A stretch of 53,408 nucleotides of DNA, from positions 1-53,408 of the forward strand of contig NZ_JAHMIN010000041.1 of assembly GCF_018986435.1 (NCBI RefSeq), in the 5' to 3' direction. This DNA is from Hahella sp. HN01 (lineage in GTDB: Bacteria > Pseudomonadota > Gammaproteobacteria > Pseudomonadales > Oleiphilaceae). Below the pieces are notes generated by a model, which saw nothing but the letters and a program-made list of their open reading frames with translations, had not been told where the DNA came from and did no database searches. This document shows positions 7,952 to 16,523 of the stretch, piece after piece. The translations under genes and the position numbers were made by a program. The first letter of the stretch is position 1; each line of letters opens with the position of its first letter.

Positions 7952-10342
7952 TCAGGATTTCTTGGGGGTTTCCTTGCGCAGGGTGCCGATAACGGATTCC
8001 AGCGCACGGTCAAACAGCAGGCCGTCATCCAGCAGCGACATGCCTCCGCTCTTCAGGGCGATCGCCAAACCCATGCGGCTCTTCTCCGCCACTTTGACGC
8101 CCATGCGGTTTACGAAGATGTACTTGCCAGTTGTCTGAATAATCGCCACCAGCTTGCAGCGATACTTCTTGTCATCGCCTTCATTGATCTCAACCCAGGT
8201 GCCGATATTCAGGCGATCAACCAGCTTCAGACTGTCTTCATCCGCCTCAACTTCCACCGCCGGCTCTTCATTGTCCTCTTCAATCAGGACAATACGGGCG
8301 GGCGCTTGCGCCACTGGCTCAACCTGCTCAACGTCAGCAACTTCCGCTACCTGTTCAGGCGCCGCCTCTGGCTTCAGCTCCTGCTCTTTGCGCAACGCCA
8401 CTGGCGGCTCTGGCGTTTTCAACACTCGCATGGCCGCCTGGATGTAGGCGTCTTCGTTCTTAACGGCGGGCGCGGACGCCACTTCCAGCGTCTCAACCTC
8501 TACCATGTCTTCGTCATCCAGCGTCATCTCTTTAGCCAGACGCTGCTGCGTGGTTTCCGACAATACCTTCTGCAACAGGCGCAGGGTCTTATCCAGCTCA
8601 AATGGCTTGTAAGCGGTTTGCTGCAGACCTGCGCGCAGCTCTTCCATCAATTTATCCACCGCCGCGACTTCCGGCGCTTCCGCGCTGGTGTCATCAGGAT
8701 CGCATCCCTGAATCAATCTGGCCGCCACAGACTGAGCCTGCAGCCAATCGGGATGCTCTCTGCCGCTTTTCAGCTGCAGCAACACCATATAATTGCTCCA
8801 GCCTTCCTTTAATACTTCCATGACCAGAGCAGGAATATTCTTGCCAGCCAGCATATCGTTCAGGACATCCTGCACCACTTTCTTGGCGGCGTCGGATTTG
8901 GCGCGCCCGACTTCCGCGTCGCGCGTGCGCTGCTCCAACAGGTGGCGACGCTTTTTATCGCTCTCACGGAAACGAATGAAGTCTTCCAGCACTTCGTCAA
9001 AGATGGTGATGTCGTTGTCGAACTCCGTCACCAGACGCTGCACTACTTCCTCCAGCTTGGCGAGGAATGGGTCAGATTCACCTGGCGCTTTTTCCGTCCA
9101 GCCAATAGAGGCGGTGGCCATTTCATTCAGCAATCTACGCGCTGAGTGACCGCCCTGATTAAAGAAGGTGCGATCCAGCAACGCTACTTTCAGAATGGGA
9201 ATCTGCAAGCGAGCAATCACTGCGCGAATCGCCGCAGGTATTTGACGGTCATCCAAAATAAATTCGAACAACATGGTGACCAGGTTCATCACATCCTGGT
9301 CCAAACGCCCCACGGAAGCGCGGGGCTGTCCTTCCTTACCAAGGACGGCGCGCTCCATCAGGCCCATGAAGTTGATCAGACCGTTTTCAGACAACGCGGC
9401 TGTCGGCGCCTTGTTGGTTGTTTGCAGGCGAGACAGTAAATTTAATAACGCAGTTTGCTGCACAACAGGTAAATTTACCGCCGCCCCCGCTGCGCTCGCC
9501 ATCTGAGCGTCAGAAAATTGACGCATGTATTGCAGCGGATCAATTTGCGGGTCCCACCCGCCTTCATTGTATTCACCGACGGCGCCCGTGTTCTGATCAA
9601 TCACAGAACCGCTGGCGTGGGGCAAATTAACCCCTGTGCGGCGCACGCTGCGACTGGCGCTGAGATCAGGCATTACGCCCTGCTCCGCCAGAAACTTGTT
9701 GGCGGCTTCCAGCACGGCTTTATTCTGCGTCAGCACGTGTTTTTCAAATAGTTTGAAGAACACCAGCTTGGCGCGAATCCCCATATCCAGTTCGGCGCAG
9801 GCAGTAACGAAATTGGTGACCATGCGCTGGGGGCCAAGCGGGTTGTTTTCCTCTTCCACGCTGACGTCAAACAACAGCGAGTCCAAACGAATGGTCAGGT
9901 GCTCAAGGTCACGGCCAATTTCGCTTTTAAAGCGGTTCACCATATTGTCGATGGCGACCTGCTCTTCCAGCTTATCTTCCTGCACCAGCGTCAGATTTTG
10001 AGGATCGAAGTTGGCTTTCAGCATCCCTGGCTTATGCGCGTCAGAAAACTGAAAGTCGCGGTTGTAATACTGCATGAAAAGCGCAGCGATGCGCTCTTTT
10101 TTCAGGCGGATTTCACGCATGGCGTCAAAGAACAACGCCTGCTCAGAGTTGGTCGCGGACTTATCCGCCAAGTCAAAAAACGAGTCGTCAACTTGCTCGA
10201 ATAACCTGTCCAGGAGTTTACGGTTGTGCTCGCCACAACGGTCGCGTAACTTGATTAACAGTGCCGGTAACTTCACACCCTTGACAGCCTCTTGCTGACT
10301 CCTTGAAACGTCAAGACGGACAACTTTTGAACTCGTTGACAT
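7952..10342 (-). CDS. DUF1631 family protein
   Basis: A large (796 aa) soluble protein of the DUF1631 family, whose function is not established; database entries calling it a thymidine phosphorylase are unfounded. It is mostly helical (about residues 20-640) with an acidic, Ala/Glu-rich linker (about 650-700), then a small C-terminal beta-rich domain containing NIGTWVEINEGDDKKYRCKL and ending in KETPKKS. The beta-rich end resembles a PilZ-like barrel, which is my inference. The ATG at 10342 was chosen over an upstream start at 10408 because GGGAGA lies just before it. Its place between ampD and nadC is conserved in Pseudomonas. Confidence 0.88.
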   Translation of the reverse strand: MSTSSKVVRLDVSRSQQEAVKGVKLPALLIKLRDRCGEHNRKLLDRLFEQVDDSFFDLADKSATNSEQALFFDAMREIRLKKERIAALFMQYYNRDFQFSDAHKPGMLKANFDPQNLTLVQEDKLEEQVAIDNMVNRFKSEIGRDLEHLTIRLDSLLFDVSVEEENNPLGPQRMVTNFVTACAELDMGIRAKLVFFKLFEKHVLTQNKAVLEAANKFLAEQGVMPDLSASRSVRRTGVNLPHASGSVIDQNTGAVGEYNEGGWDPQIDPLQYMRQFSDAQMASAAGAAVNLPVVQQTALLNLLSRLQTTNKAPTAALSENGLINFMGLMERAVLGKEGQPRASVGRLDQDVMNLVTMLFEFILDDRQIPAAIRAVIARLQIPILKVALLDRTFFNQGGHSARRLLNEMATASIGWTEKAPGESDPFLAKLEEVVQRLVTEFDNDITIFDEVLEDFIRFRESDKKRRHLLEQRTRDAEVGRAKSDAAKKVVQDVLNDMLAGKNIPALVMEVLKEGWSNYMVLLQLKSGREHPDWLQAQSVAARLIQGCDPDDTSAEAPEVAAVDKLMEELRAGLQQTAYKPFELDKTLRLLQKVLSETTQQRLAKEMTLDDEDMVEVETLEVASAPAVKNEDAYIQAAMRVLKTPEPPVALRKEQELKPEAAPEQVAEVADVEQVEPVAQAPARIVLIEEDNEEPAVEVEADEDSLKLVDRLNIGTWVEINEGDDKKYRCKLVAIIQTTGKYIFVNRMGVKVAEKSRMGLAIALKSGGMSLLDDGLLFDRALESVIGTLRKETPKKS

Positions 10343-10400
10343 ACTTTCTCCCAACTCGCACTTCCTGACAACAGCTAACCACATGCATTGCTTGACAAAA

Positions 10401-10419
10401 TACGTCACAAAGCGACGTA
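10401..10419. promoter_or_regulatory. inverted repeat TACGTC-N7-GACGTA in a divergent intergenic region
   Basis: TACGTC (10401-10406) and GACGTA (10414-10419) form a symmetrical 19-base site between the divergent DUF1631 and aspartic-protease genes. A TTGACA hexamer lies at 10392-10397 and TAATAT at 10418-10423, but their 20-base spacing is too long for a confident sigma-70 promoter. An operator role is inferred from symmetry and position. Confidence 0.35.
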
Positions 10420-10481
10420 ATATTGTCCACGGTGCAAGTATATACCGTCACCATACCGTCTTTTGTCACAATTTGTTGCCG

Positions 10482-10497
10482 GGTGACGCTGATCACA
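10482..10497. promoter_or_regulatory. candidate CRP/Vfr binding site
   Basis: GGTGA-CGCTGA-TCACA matches the CRP consensus TGTGA-N6-TCACA at nine of ten half-site positions. It lies 69-132 bases upstream of the two possible starts of the aspartic-protease gene and about 140 upstream of the divergent DUF1631 gene. A single motif match in a short intergenic region is suggestive only. Confidence 0.4.
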
Positions 10498-10613
10498 CAT
10501 TAACCTATACCGCTTTGAAACCCTTGAATTAATTGCCTCTTGTGAGACTCCGTTTATAGGTTATTATGACCTGCCTTGAAGAATTATCCGGTATCCAAAT
10601 CAAGCCCGCAGTT

Positions 10614-11156
10614 ATGAGTCAAAATAATCCCTCACAGGTCCGCGGAATCGGAAAAGGAATGTTCATCGCCGCCTGGATCATCGGCATTCTCCTGCTCACC
10701 CAGTTTTTCGATTTTTGGGAAAAGAAGAGGCAGAATCCCAACCAATCTCCCGTGATCATCCAGTCCGCCAACGGAGCGCAGGAATTGGTCTTACAATCCA
10801 ATTATCAGGGCCACTATCTGACCACCGGACTCATCAACGGAGAAGAAGTGGACTTTCTCCTGGATACCGGCGCCACTACCGTGGCGGTGCCCGCCGAACT
10901 GGCGGAGCGTCTGCAATTGCCAAAATTGAGCCGGGGCTACGTACAGACCGCCAATGGCGCCGTCGAGGCCACTCGCACTTATTTAAAAACGCTGACTATC
11001 GGCCCGTTTGAACTGCATAACGTCGAGGCCAGCATTCTCTCTTCCATGACGGAGGGGGATGAAATCCTGCTTGGCATGAGCGCATTGCAGAGACTGTCGT
11101 TCACCCAACGTAACGGCACGCTGATTTTATCGCCGAATACACACACTACACTTTGA
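10614..11156 (+). CDS. membrane-anchored retropepsin-like aspartic protease (clan AA, TIGR02281 type)
   Basis: One N-terminal transmembrane helix (about residues 15-33, [16 protein letters not shown]) anchors a single periplasmic aspartic-protease domain. The active-site motif is [14 protein letters not shown], and the flap/second-half motif is [14 protein letters not shown]. As in retropepsins, one domain is present, so the active enzyme should be a dimer. Substrates in bacteria are not known for this subgroup. Start ambiguity: an ATG at 10566 gives 16 extra residues, while 10614 keeps the hydrophobic helix close to the N-terminus. Neither has a strong ribosome site. It precedes nadC by ten bases and is likely co-transcribed with it. 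Confidence 0.85.
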   Translation: MSQNNPSQVRGIGKGMFIAAWIIGILLLTQFFDFWEKKRQNPNQSPVIIQSANGAQELVLQSNYQGHYLTTGLINGEEVDFLLDTGATTVAVPAELAERLQLPKLSRGYVQTANGAVEATRTYLKTLTIGPFELHNVEASILSSMTEGDEILLGMSALQRLSFTQRNGTLILSPNTHTTL

Positions 11157-11166
11157 GCCTTTATAT

Positions 11167-12003
11167 ATGTTGGAACAACTCATTCAACCCGCCATTCAAG
11201 AAGACGTAGAGAAAGCCCTTGCGGAAGACATCGGTTCCGGCGACATCACCGCCATGCTGATTCCTGCGGAACAGCGCGCCGAAGCAAGGGTCATTACTCG
11301 CGAGGACGCTATCGTCTGCGGCGTCGAGTGGGTTAACGCAGTTTTCGCCAAAGTCGATCCAGACTGCAAAGTGGACTGGAAATTCAAGGACGGCGATCAG
11401 GCCCGCGCCAATGACGTATTATTCACCGTTAGCGGACGCGCCCGATCGCTGTTGACAGCGGAACGCACTGCGCTGAACTTCCTCCAGACTCTGTCTGGCG
11501 TAGCGACCCAGGCGCGCCAGTACGCCGATATGGTCAGCCACACCAAAGCCCAAGTGCTGGACACGCGCAAAACACTGCCAGGCCTGCGGGTCGCGCAAAA
11601 ATACGCTGTCTCCTGCGGCGGCTGCCGCAATCACCGTATCGGTCTGTGGGACGCCTTCCTGATTAAGGAAAACCACATTATGGCCTGCGGCTCCATCCAG
11701 AACGCCATAGAGGAAGCTCACCGCATCGCCCCCGGCAAGCCGGTGGAAGTGGAAGTGGAAACCATGGAACAGCTGCAGGAAGCCCTGAGCGCCGGCGCCG
11801 ATATCGTCATGCTGGACAACTTCAGCATCGAACAGATGGCGCATGCTGTCGTCGTTAATCAGGGGCGCGCAAAACTTGAAGCGTCCGGCGGCGTCACCTC
11901 GGAAACCCTGGCCGCGATCGCTGAAACCGGCGTGGACTTCATCTCCATTGGCGGCGTCACCAAACACTGCCGCGCCATCGATCTTTCCATGCGCCTGATC
12001 TGA
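11167..12003 (+). CDS. nadC: nicotinate-nucleotide pyrophosphorylase (quinolinate phosphoribosyltransferase)
   Basis: Converts quinolinate and PRPP to nicotinate mononucleotide in de novo NAD synthesis. Hallmarks are the early [10 protein letters not shown] motif, [28 protein letters not shown] (phosphate and substrate binding), [25 protein letters not shown], and the C-terminal EASGGV / [10 protein letters not shown] phosphate-binding loops. The 278-residue length is normal. It starts ten bases after the aspartic-protease stop, so the two probably form an operon. A nested inverted repeat begins 18 bases after its stop. Confidence 0.97.
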   Translation: MLEQLIQPAIQEDVEKALAEDIGSGDITAMLIPAEQRAEARVITREDAIVCGVEWVNAVFAKVDPDCKVDWKFKDGDQARANDVLFTVSGRARSLLTAERTALNFLQTLSGVATQARQYADMVSHTKAQVLDTRKTLPGLRVAQKYAVSCGGCRNHRIGLWDAFLIKENHIMACGSIQNAIEEAHRIAPGKPVEVEVETMEQLQEALSAGADIVMLDNFSIEQMAHAVVVNQGRAKLEASGGVTSETLAAIAETGVDFISIGGVTKHCRAIDLSMRLI

Positions 12004-12020
12004 AGAGACAGCGCCAGCAA

Positions 12021-12102
12021 GCTTCCGACTGCGCACTGCAAATCCCTTTACGTTCAGTTACATGAGGATACATATCGTTGCAGTCGTGATATCGTCGGAA
12101 GC
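12021..12102. repeat. nested inverted repeat (82 bp) between nadC and the c-di-GMP gene
   Basis: Outer arms GCTTCCGAC (12021-12029) and GTCGGAAGC (12094-12102) are a perfect 9-bp pair. Inside them ACTGCAA (12035-12041) and TTGCAGT (12078-12084) form a perfect 7-bp pair, and ATCC/GGAT could extend it. The element would fold into a single long arm as RNA, or cruciform DNA, with internal loops. There is no T-run on either side, so it is not a simple terminator. I do not recognise it as a known riboswitch; it lacks the conserved cores of the c-di-GMP GEMM class. Confidence 0.65.
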
Positions 12103-12198
12103 AGTCTGATTACACTATAGTTTCATTATACGGTCGCAAATTCGCGCTCAAACTGACTCAGGGACACAAGGAACAGCGGCTCCGGTTCCTAACAAAAC

Positions 12199-14937
12199 AT
12201 GCCAGAAGACAACGGCCTGATAAGCAACGACTCCCCTTCACCGTCGGGACGCGGCGAATGGCGAACTTTGCTTATTATTGGCGTTGCCGCTGTCGTCTGC
12301 GCACTTTCCGCCAGTTTATTCACCTCCGTTGAATCTCTTCCCTGGATCTGGCCTAGCGCCGCGGTTTGCGCCATCGCCTATTTCCGTTACGGGCTACGCG
12401 CTCTGCCGGTTATCATTATCGCCACATTCACCGGTGTGCTGGCGTTGTGGCGCCAGGAAACGTCTCACCCGCTGATTACAGCACTCCCCCTTACCGTCGC
12501 CATCAGCGCCCTGCTTTGCGCGCAACCCATTTTACTGAAGCGCCTGTATCTGCTGTTGCAGACGAACGTCGCTCCGCCCCACTCAGAAACCCGCTTATGG
12601 AATCTGCTGGCCAGTCTGTTTCTGAGCGCCTTGGCCGCGGGTCTGCCTATCGCACTACTGGTGAGGGGCGCTATGCCCGGAGAAGTGTTGCTGCAAACAA
12701 CGCTTTATATTTTATACAGCATCGGCATGCCCATTCTGCTGACTGTCCCGGTCTACACCCAATGGCGTCGCAGGAACGAGTTCTACACACTCGCCGTCGC
12801 CCGGGTCTGGGAAGTGCTGGTCTGGATTGCCTTGCTCCTCATGACGGGAGGCCTGCTGATCAAAAACGGCGGCATGGCTTTGTTTTTACTTCTACCGCTG
12901 TTCGCCTGGTCGAGCTTGCGCTTTGGCCGTTTCGGCGGCGTGCTCGCAATCTGCCTGTCAGGACTGGCTGCGCTGCTGGCTTATGGCTACGGCGATACCG
13001 GATATGGCTCCCTCGCCCACTTCAATCTGTTCCACAGCGAAGTGGCGGTGATGACCATATTCAGTCTTTATCTGTCTGCGCTCGCCGCCGACCGCGCCCG
13101 AGTGGAAGACGCCATTGAGCAGCTGGTGCAGCGACGCACCCGCGAGCTTGAGGCCATCAATCAGGAGTTGCAGGACGAGGTGCATATTCGCAAGCAGGCG
13201 GAACGCTCATTTCGCACCTCAACCCGTCGCTACCGCGCCATTATTGAAACAGCGGGCAGCCCTATCATTGTCATGGATAAGAACTTCCGCATCGTTCAAT
13301 GGAACGGCGCCGCCAGTCGATTGTTCGGCTATCACCGGGAAGATATTTACGGCAAGAATTACATCACCTGCTTCGTGCCGAAGGCGTTTCAGGATGAAAC
13401 CGCCTGGAAAATCACCAAAGTGCTGGAAACCGGCGTCCCGGTGGAAAACCTGGAGAGCGAAATGACCGCAGCGGACGGCGGCTCCCACGTCATGCTCTGG
13501 AACATTAACCGCGTAGTGGACATAGATGAAGAGCTAACCCAGGCGATCATTATCGGCCAGGACATCTCCACCATCCGCGAAACCCAGAACCAACTGCACT
13601 TTCTCGCCCACTACGATGTGCTGACAGGCGCCGCCAATCGCCGCCTGTTCGAGGATCGCTGCCGCCAGGCTTTGAAGCAGGCCTCCCGTCGACAACATGA
13701 CGTTGGCCTGATCAGCCTGGATATAGACCACTTCAAACGCATCAACGACACCCTGGGCCATGACGCCGGGGATGCGCTACTGCAGGAAATCTGCCGTCGC
13801 CTGGCGTCCTGCGTGCGAGAGGAAGACACTATCGCGCGGCTTGGCGGCGATGAATTCGCCATCCTTCTGAACCGGGTAAACGGAGCGGAAGACTGCGAGC
13901 TGGTAGGCCGCAATCTCTTGGAAGCCATTACCAAACCGGTCGAACTGCCGGGGCAGCAGCTGGTGATCACCACCAGTATCGGCGTCACCGTATCGCCCCG
14001 GGATGGCGTGGAATATTCAGTGTTGCTGAAAAACGCCGACATGGCCATGTACCGGGCCAAGAAAGCCGGCCGCAACAATATTCAGATGTATCAAAAGGAG
14101 ATGAACGACGAGCTGACGCACCAGATCAACACGGAACAGGAGCTGCGCGCCGCCATCTCCGGTCACCAGTTCGATATCTACTATCAACCGCAGATCGACC
14201 TGGAAAACCAGCATATCGTCGGGCTGGAAGCTTTGCTGCGCTGGCGCCATCCCAAGCGGGGCGTGCTCGCGCCCCATGAATTCATCACCGTGGCCGAGCA
14301 AACCGGATTACTGCCGGCTCTGGGCGAGTGGATCTTCTACAACGCCTGCCTGCAATGCCGGGCGATACAGGCGATGAGCCGCTCCCATGTGCAAGTGGCG
14401 ATCAATATTTCCGCACGCCAGCTGCATCATCCTCAGATGGTGGATACGCTGAAACGAGTCATCGCCGAGATACGCGTCAATCCCGCCTTCCTCAACCTGG
14501 AGATTGGCGAGCAGGTGTTGGTGAGCAACCCCGCTGAGGCGGCGGAAATCCTGGGCAGACTGAAGGAGATCGGCGTTAATATCACTATCGACAGCTTCGG
14601 CTCAGGCCTCTCTTCGCTATCCAACCTGGCCCGGCTACCAGTGGATGCAGTAAAAATCGATCGCGCCCTTACACGCAATGTGCCAGGGGACGACTACGAC
14701 GCCGCTATTCTTGAGACCCTGCTCAGCATCGCCAGCCGCATGCATATGCGTGTCATCGTGGAAGGCATAGAAAGAACCGAACAGGAAACCTTTTTCCGCA
14801 ATCACAACGTTCGTTACGTGCAGGGACATCTGTACTCCCTTCCCATGCCTTCCGATCAATTGCCCGAATTCTTTAACGCCCTCAAACAGGGCGTACTCAA
14901 CCCGGAAGGTGGCCAAATCGGCCTCCCGCTGAATTAA
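12199..14937 (+). CDS. MASE1-PAS-GGDEF-EAL cyclic-di-GMP signalling protein
   Basis: A 912-residue inner-membrane protein. Residues about 20-300 are a MASE1-type sensor with many membrane helices. A short coiled coil and a PAS domain follow (about 345-460, YRAIIETAGSPIIVMD). A GGDEF domain (about 475-630) has an intact LGGDEF active site and an REED inhibitory I-site five residues upstream. An EAL domain (about 650-900) keeps LEALLRW, NISARQ, VKIDR, EGIE and QGHLYS but has IDSFGSG instead of the metal-binding DDFGTG (Asp798-Ser799) and LEIGEQ for LEITES. It may therefore be mainly a diguanylate cyclase. No clear ribosome site is visible before the ATG. Confidence 0.93.
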   Translation: MPEDNGLISNDSPSPSGRGEWRTLLIIGVAAVVCALSASLFTSVESLPWIWPSAAVCAIAYFRYGLRALPVIIIATFTGVLALWRQETSHPLITALPLTVAISALLCAQPILLKRLYLLLQTNVAPPHSETRLWNLLASLFLSALAAGLPIALLVRGAMPGEVLLQTTLYILYSIGMPILLTVPVYTQWRRRNEFYTLAVARVWEVLVWIALLLMTGGLLIKNGGMALFLLLPLFAWSSLRFGRFGGVLAICLSGLAALLAYGYGDTGYGSLAHFNLFHSEVAVMTIFSLYLSALAADRARVEDAIEQLVQRRTRELEAINQELQDEVHIRKQAERSFRTSTRRYRAIIETAGSPIIVMDKNFRIVQWNGAASRLFGYHREDIYGKNYITCFVPKAFQDETAWKITKVLETGVPVENLESEMTAADGGSHVMLWNINRVVDIDEELTQAIIIGQDISTIRETQNQLHFLAHYDVLTGAANRRLFEDRCRQALKQASRRQHDVGLISLDIDHFKRINDTLGHDAGDALLQEICRRLASCVREEDTIARLGGDEFAILLNRVNGAEDCELVGRNLLEAITKPVELPGQQLVITTSIGVTVSPRDGVEYSVLLKNADMAMYRAKKAGRNNIQMYQKEMNDELTHQINTEQELRAAISGHQFDIYYQPQIDLENQHIVGLEALLRWRHPKRGVLAPHEFITVAEQTGLLPALGEWIFYNACLQCRAIQAMSRSHVQVAINISARQLHHPQMVDTLKRVIAEIRVNPAFLNLEIGEQVLVSNPAEAAEILGRLKEIGVNITIDSFGSGLSSLSNLARLPVDAVKIDRALTRNVPGDDYDAAILETLLSIASRMHMRVIVEGIERTEQETFFRNHNVRYVQGHLYSLPMPSDQLPEFFNALKQGVLNPEGGQIGLPLN

Positions 14938-14962
14938 GACGGACCGCCAAAGCGAGTCGCTT

Positions 14963-15202
14963 ATGCCCAAACGCTGGCCCCCATCATCACCTCCGCAAGA
15001 TTGGTGGAGCGGTGCGAGCAAAGCGCCCAGTCAAACCGACGCCAACGGCGAGCCCGCCAACCCTTGCGTCCGCAACTGCTGCCTGGACGAGAACGACGTC
15101 TGTTGCGGCTGTAAACGCACACTGCAGGAAATACTGGCTTGGAGCAGCTATTCTTCAGCGCAGAAGCGAGATCTGTTGAAGCAACTTAAACAACGCCAAT
15201 GA
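14963..15202 (+). CDS. DUF1289 family small cysteine-rich protein
   Basis: A 79-residue protein with the DUF1289 pattern: NPCVRNCCLDENDVCCGCKRTLQEILAWSSYS, where spaced cysteines (C-x3-C...C-x2-C) suggest a metal or Fe-S site. The family function is unknown. It starts 25 bases after the GGDEF-EAL gene and is followed within 13 bases by thpR, so co-transcription is likely. The first 35 residues are low-complexity and variable. Confidence 0.85.
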   Translation: MPKRWPPSSPPQDWWSGASKAPSQTDANGEPANPCVRNCCLDENDVCCGCKRTLQEILAWSSYSSAQKRDLLKQLKQRQ

Positions 15203-15215
15203 CCCTGCCAACACG

Positions 15216-15794
15216 ATGAGATGCTTTTTCACCCTGGTTCCTCCCCCCTGCGTCAAAGAACGCCTGCTCATGGATATCGAGCGCCTGCGAACGCAGCATC
15301 CAGAGTTGTCGCGCCAGTATCGCTGGCAAACAAGGGAGCAACTGCATATCACTCTGCATTTCTTTGCCGACCTTCACCCGGAGGTCGCGCAGCGCCTTGT
15401 GGCAGACCTTCGTGAAAGTCTGCTGCATTTCCCATCATTTTCTGTCGCGTTCGAGGCCATTACCCCCTTTCCCAGCGTCCAGCGCGCGGGATACCTGACT
15501 GCGCAGATTACAGCCCACGATCGCTTGCTGGCGCTGCATGAACATATTAAGTCCCGCATAGCGCAGGCAGGGGAAGCTGTCGACGAACGTGTTTTTCGCC
15601 CTCACCTCACCCTGGCCAGAGGGCGCTCCCGACGTCAGCGCCTGGATTTTCGAGCCAACCTGATCGCTCCGCTCCATTTTGACGTAAAAGCCGTTGAGCT
15701 CTACCAGAGCACACAGGGAGAAAACGGCTCCATTTATCACAGTCTGGCGACCATGGACTTAAGTACCCGCTCCGGCGGTTGTGAGTTACAATAG
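15216..15794 (+). CDS. thpR: RNA 2',3'-cyclic phosphodiesterase (2H family)
   Basis: A 2H-superfamily enzyme that opens 2',3'-cyclic phosphates on RNA to 2'-phosphates; E. coli LigT/ThpR also has a reversible 2'-5' RNA ligase activity. Both catalytic motifs are visible: HITLHF near residue 43 and HLTLAR in the second half, each supplying a His and Thr. The MRCFFTLVPP opening strand and the central FPSVQRAGYLTAQI strand fit the fold. Length (192 aa) is slightly above the usual 176. ATG start lies just downstream of the DUF1289 stop. Confidence 0.9.
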   Translation: MRCFFTLVPPPCVKERLLMDIERLRTQHPELSRQYRWQTREQLHITLHFFADLHPEVAQRLVADLRESLLHFPSFSVAFEAITPFPSVQRAGYLTAQITAHDRLLALHEHIKSRIAQAGEAVDERVFRPHLTLARGRSRRQRLDFRANLIAPLHFDVKAVELYQSTQGENGSIYHSLATMDLSTRSGGCELQ

Positions 15795-15853
15795 CGGGCT
15801 GAAACCCTAAAAGTGGCTTCGATCCACACCATTTTTACCCGGAAATAACAGCG

Positions 15854-16408
15854 ATGTTGTACCTGCTTTCAAAACTTCTTTTCAAATTCAGCGGCTGGAC
15901 TTACGACGAGAAACCAGAGCTGTGGGAAGACAAGCAAGTGGTGATCGGCTTTCCTCATACCACAAACATGGATGGGGTGCGCATTCTGGCGTTGTTTTGC
16001 ATCTACCGCCGCAAGCTGCACACACTGGTTAAAAAAGATTTGTTTGTGTGGCCTTTCTCCTGGTTCCTGTCCAAATTCGGCTGCATCCCCGTAGACAGAA
16101 GCTCCAAAACCAATCTTGTCGATCAGATGCACCAGGAGTTCGCCAAGCGCGCCACCTTTACACTGGCCATCGCGCCAGAGGCCACCCGCAACAAAATGAA
16201 GGAAGAACGCAAACCCATACGCACCGGATTCTGGCATATCGCCAAAGCAGCCGGCGCGCCAATCATCCTGATGATGTCGGACAGCAAACGTAAGCGCGGC
16301 CGCATTCTGGGCAAAATCTTCCCATCAGAATCTCTGGGGGACGACCTGCTGAAGATCAAGCAGATATACGCTGATCAAGGAGTGGAAGTTCTAATAGGAT
16401 CAAGCTGA
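15854..16408 (+). CDS. PlsC-like 1-acylglycerol-3-phosphate acyltransferase family protein
   Basis: Contains the acyltransferase motif HTTNMD (H-x4-D) near residue 35, CIPVDRSS (motif II region), PEATRNK (the PEGTR motif, with Ala for Gly) and a following GFWHIAKAAGAPIILM segment. At 184 residues it is shorter than classical PlsC (about 240) and belongs to a compact subgroup without a long N-terminal membrane anchor. It probably transfers an acyl chain to a lysophospholipid-type acceptor at the membrane; the acceptor is unknown. ATG start, 59 bases after thpR. Confidence 0.85.
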   Translation: MLYLLSKLLFKFSGWTYDEKPELWEDKQVVIGFPHTTNMDGVRILALFCIYRRKLHTLVKKDLFVWPFSWFLSKFGCIPVDRSSKTNLVDQMHQEFAKRATFTLAIAPEATRNKMKEERKPIRTGFWHIAKAAGAPIILMMSDSKRKRGRILGKIFPSESLGDDLLKIKQIYADQGVEVLIGSS

Positions 16409-16523
16409 GTCTCCCAACGAGCCAATACGCGCGCCCTCCCAGGAAAAATCTTCGTTTTATGGATGAGTCGGGTTCGCTAACAACGAAGCCATATTTACCA
16501 CAAGAAGATGACGCAAAGACGGG

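Noticed and set aside
7913-8812. A 299-codon open frame antisense to the DUF1631 gene
   Set aside because: Low-complexity His/Arg/Leu translation typical of the reverse strand of a GC-rich gene, with no ribosome site.
12021-12102. c-di-GMP (GEMM) riboswitch ahead of the GGDEF-EAL gene
   Set aside because: The conserved GEMM core and GNRA-receptor segments are absent, so only a generic structured element can be claimed.
16450-16488. CTTCGTT/AACGAAG inverted repeat before the UDG-like gene
   Set aside because: Seven base pairs with a 25-base loop and no T-run is weak evidence for a functional structure.
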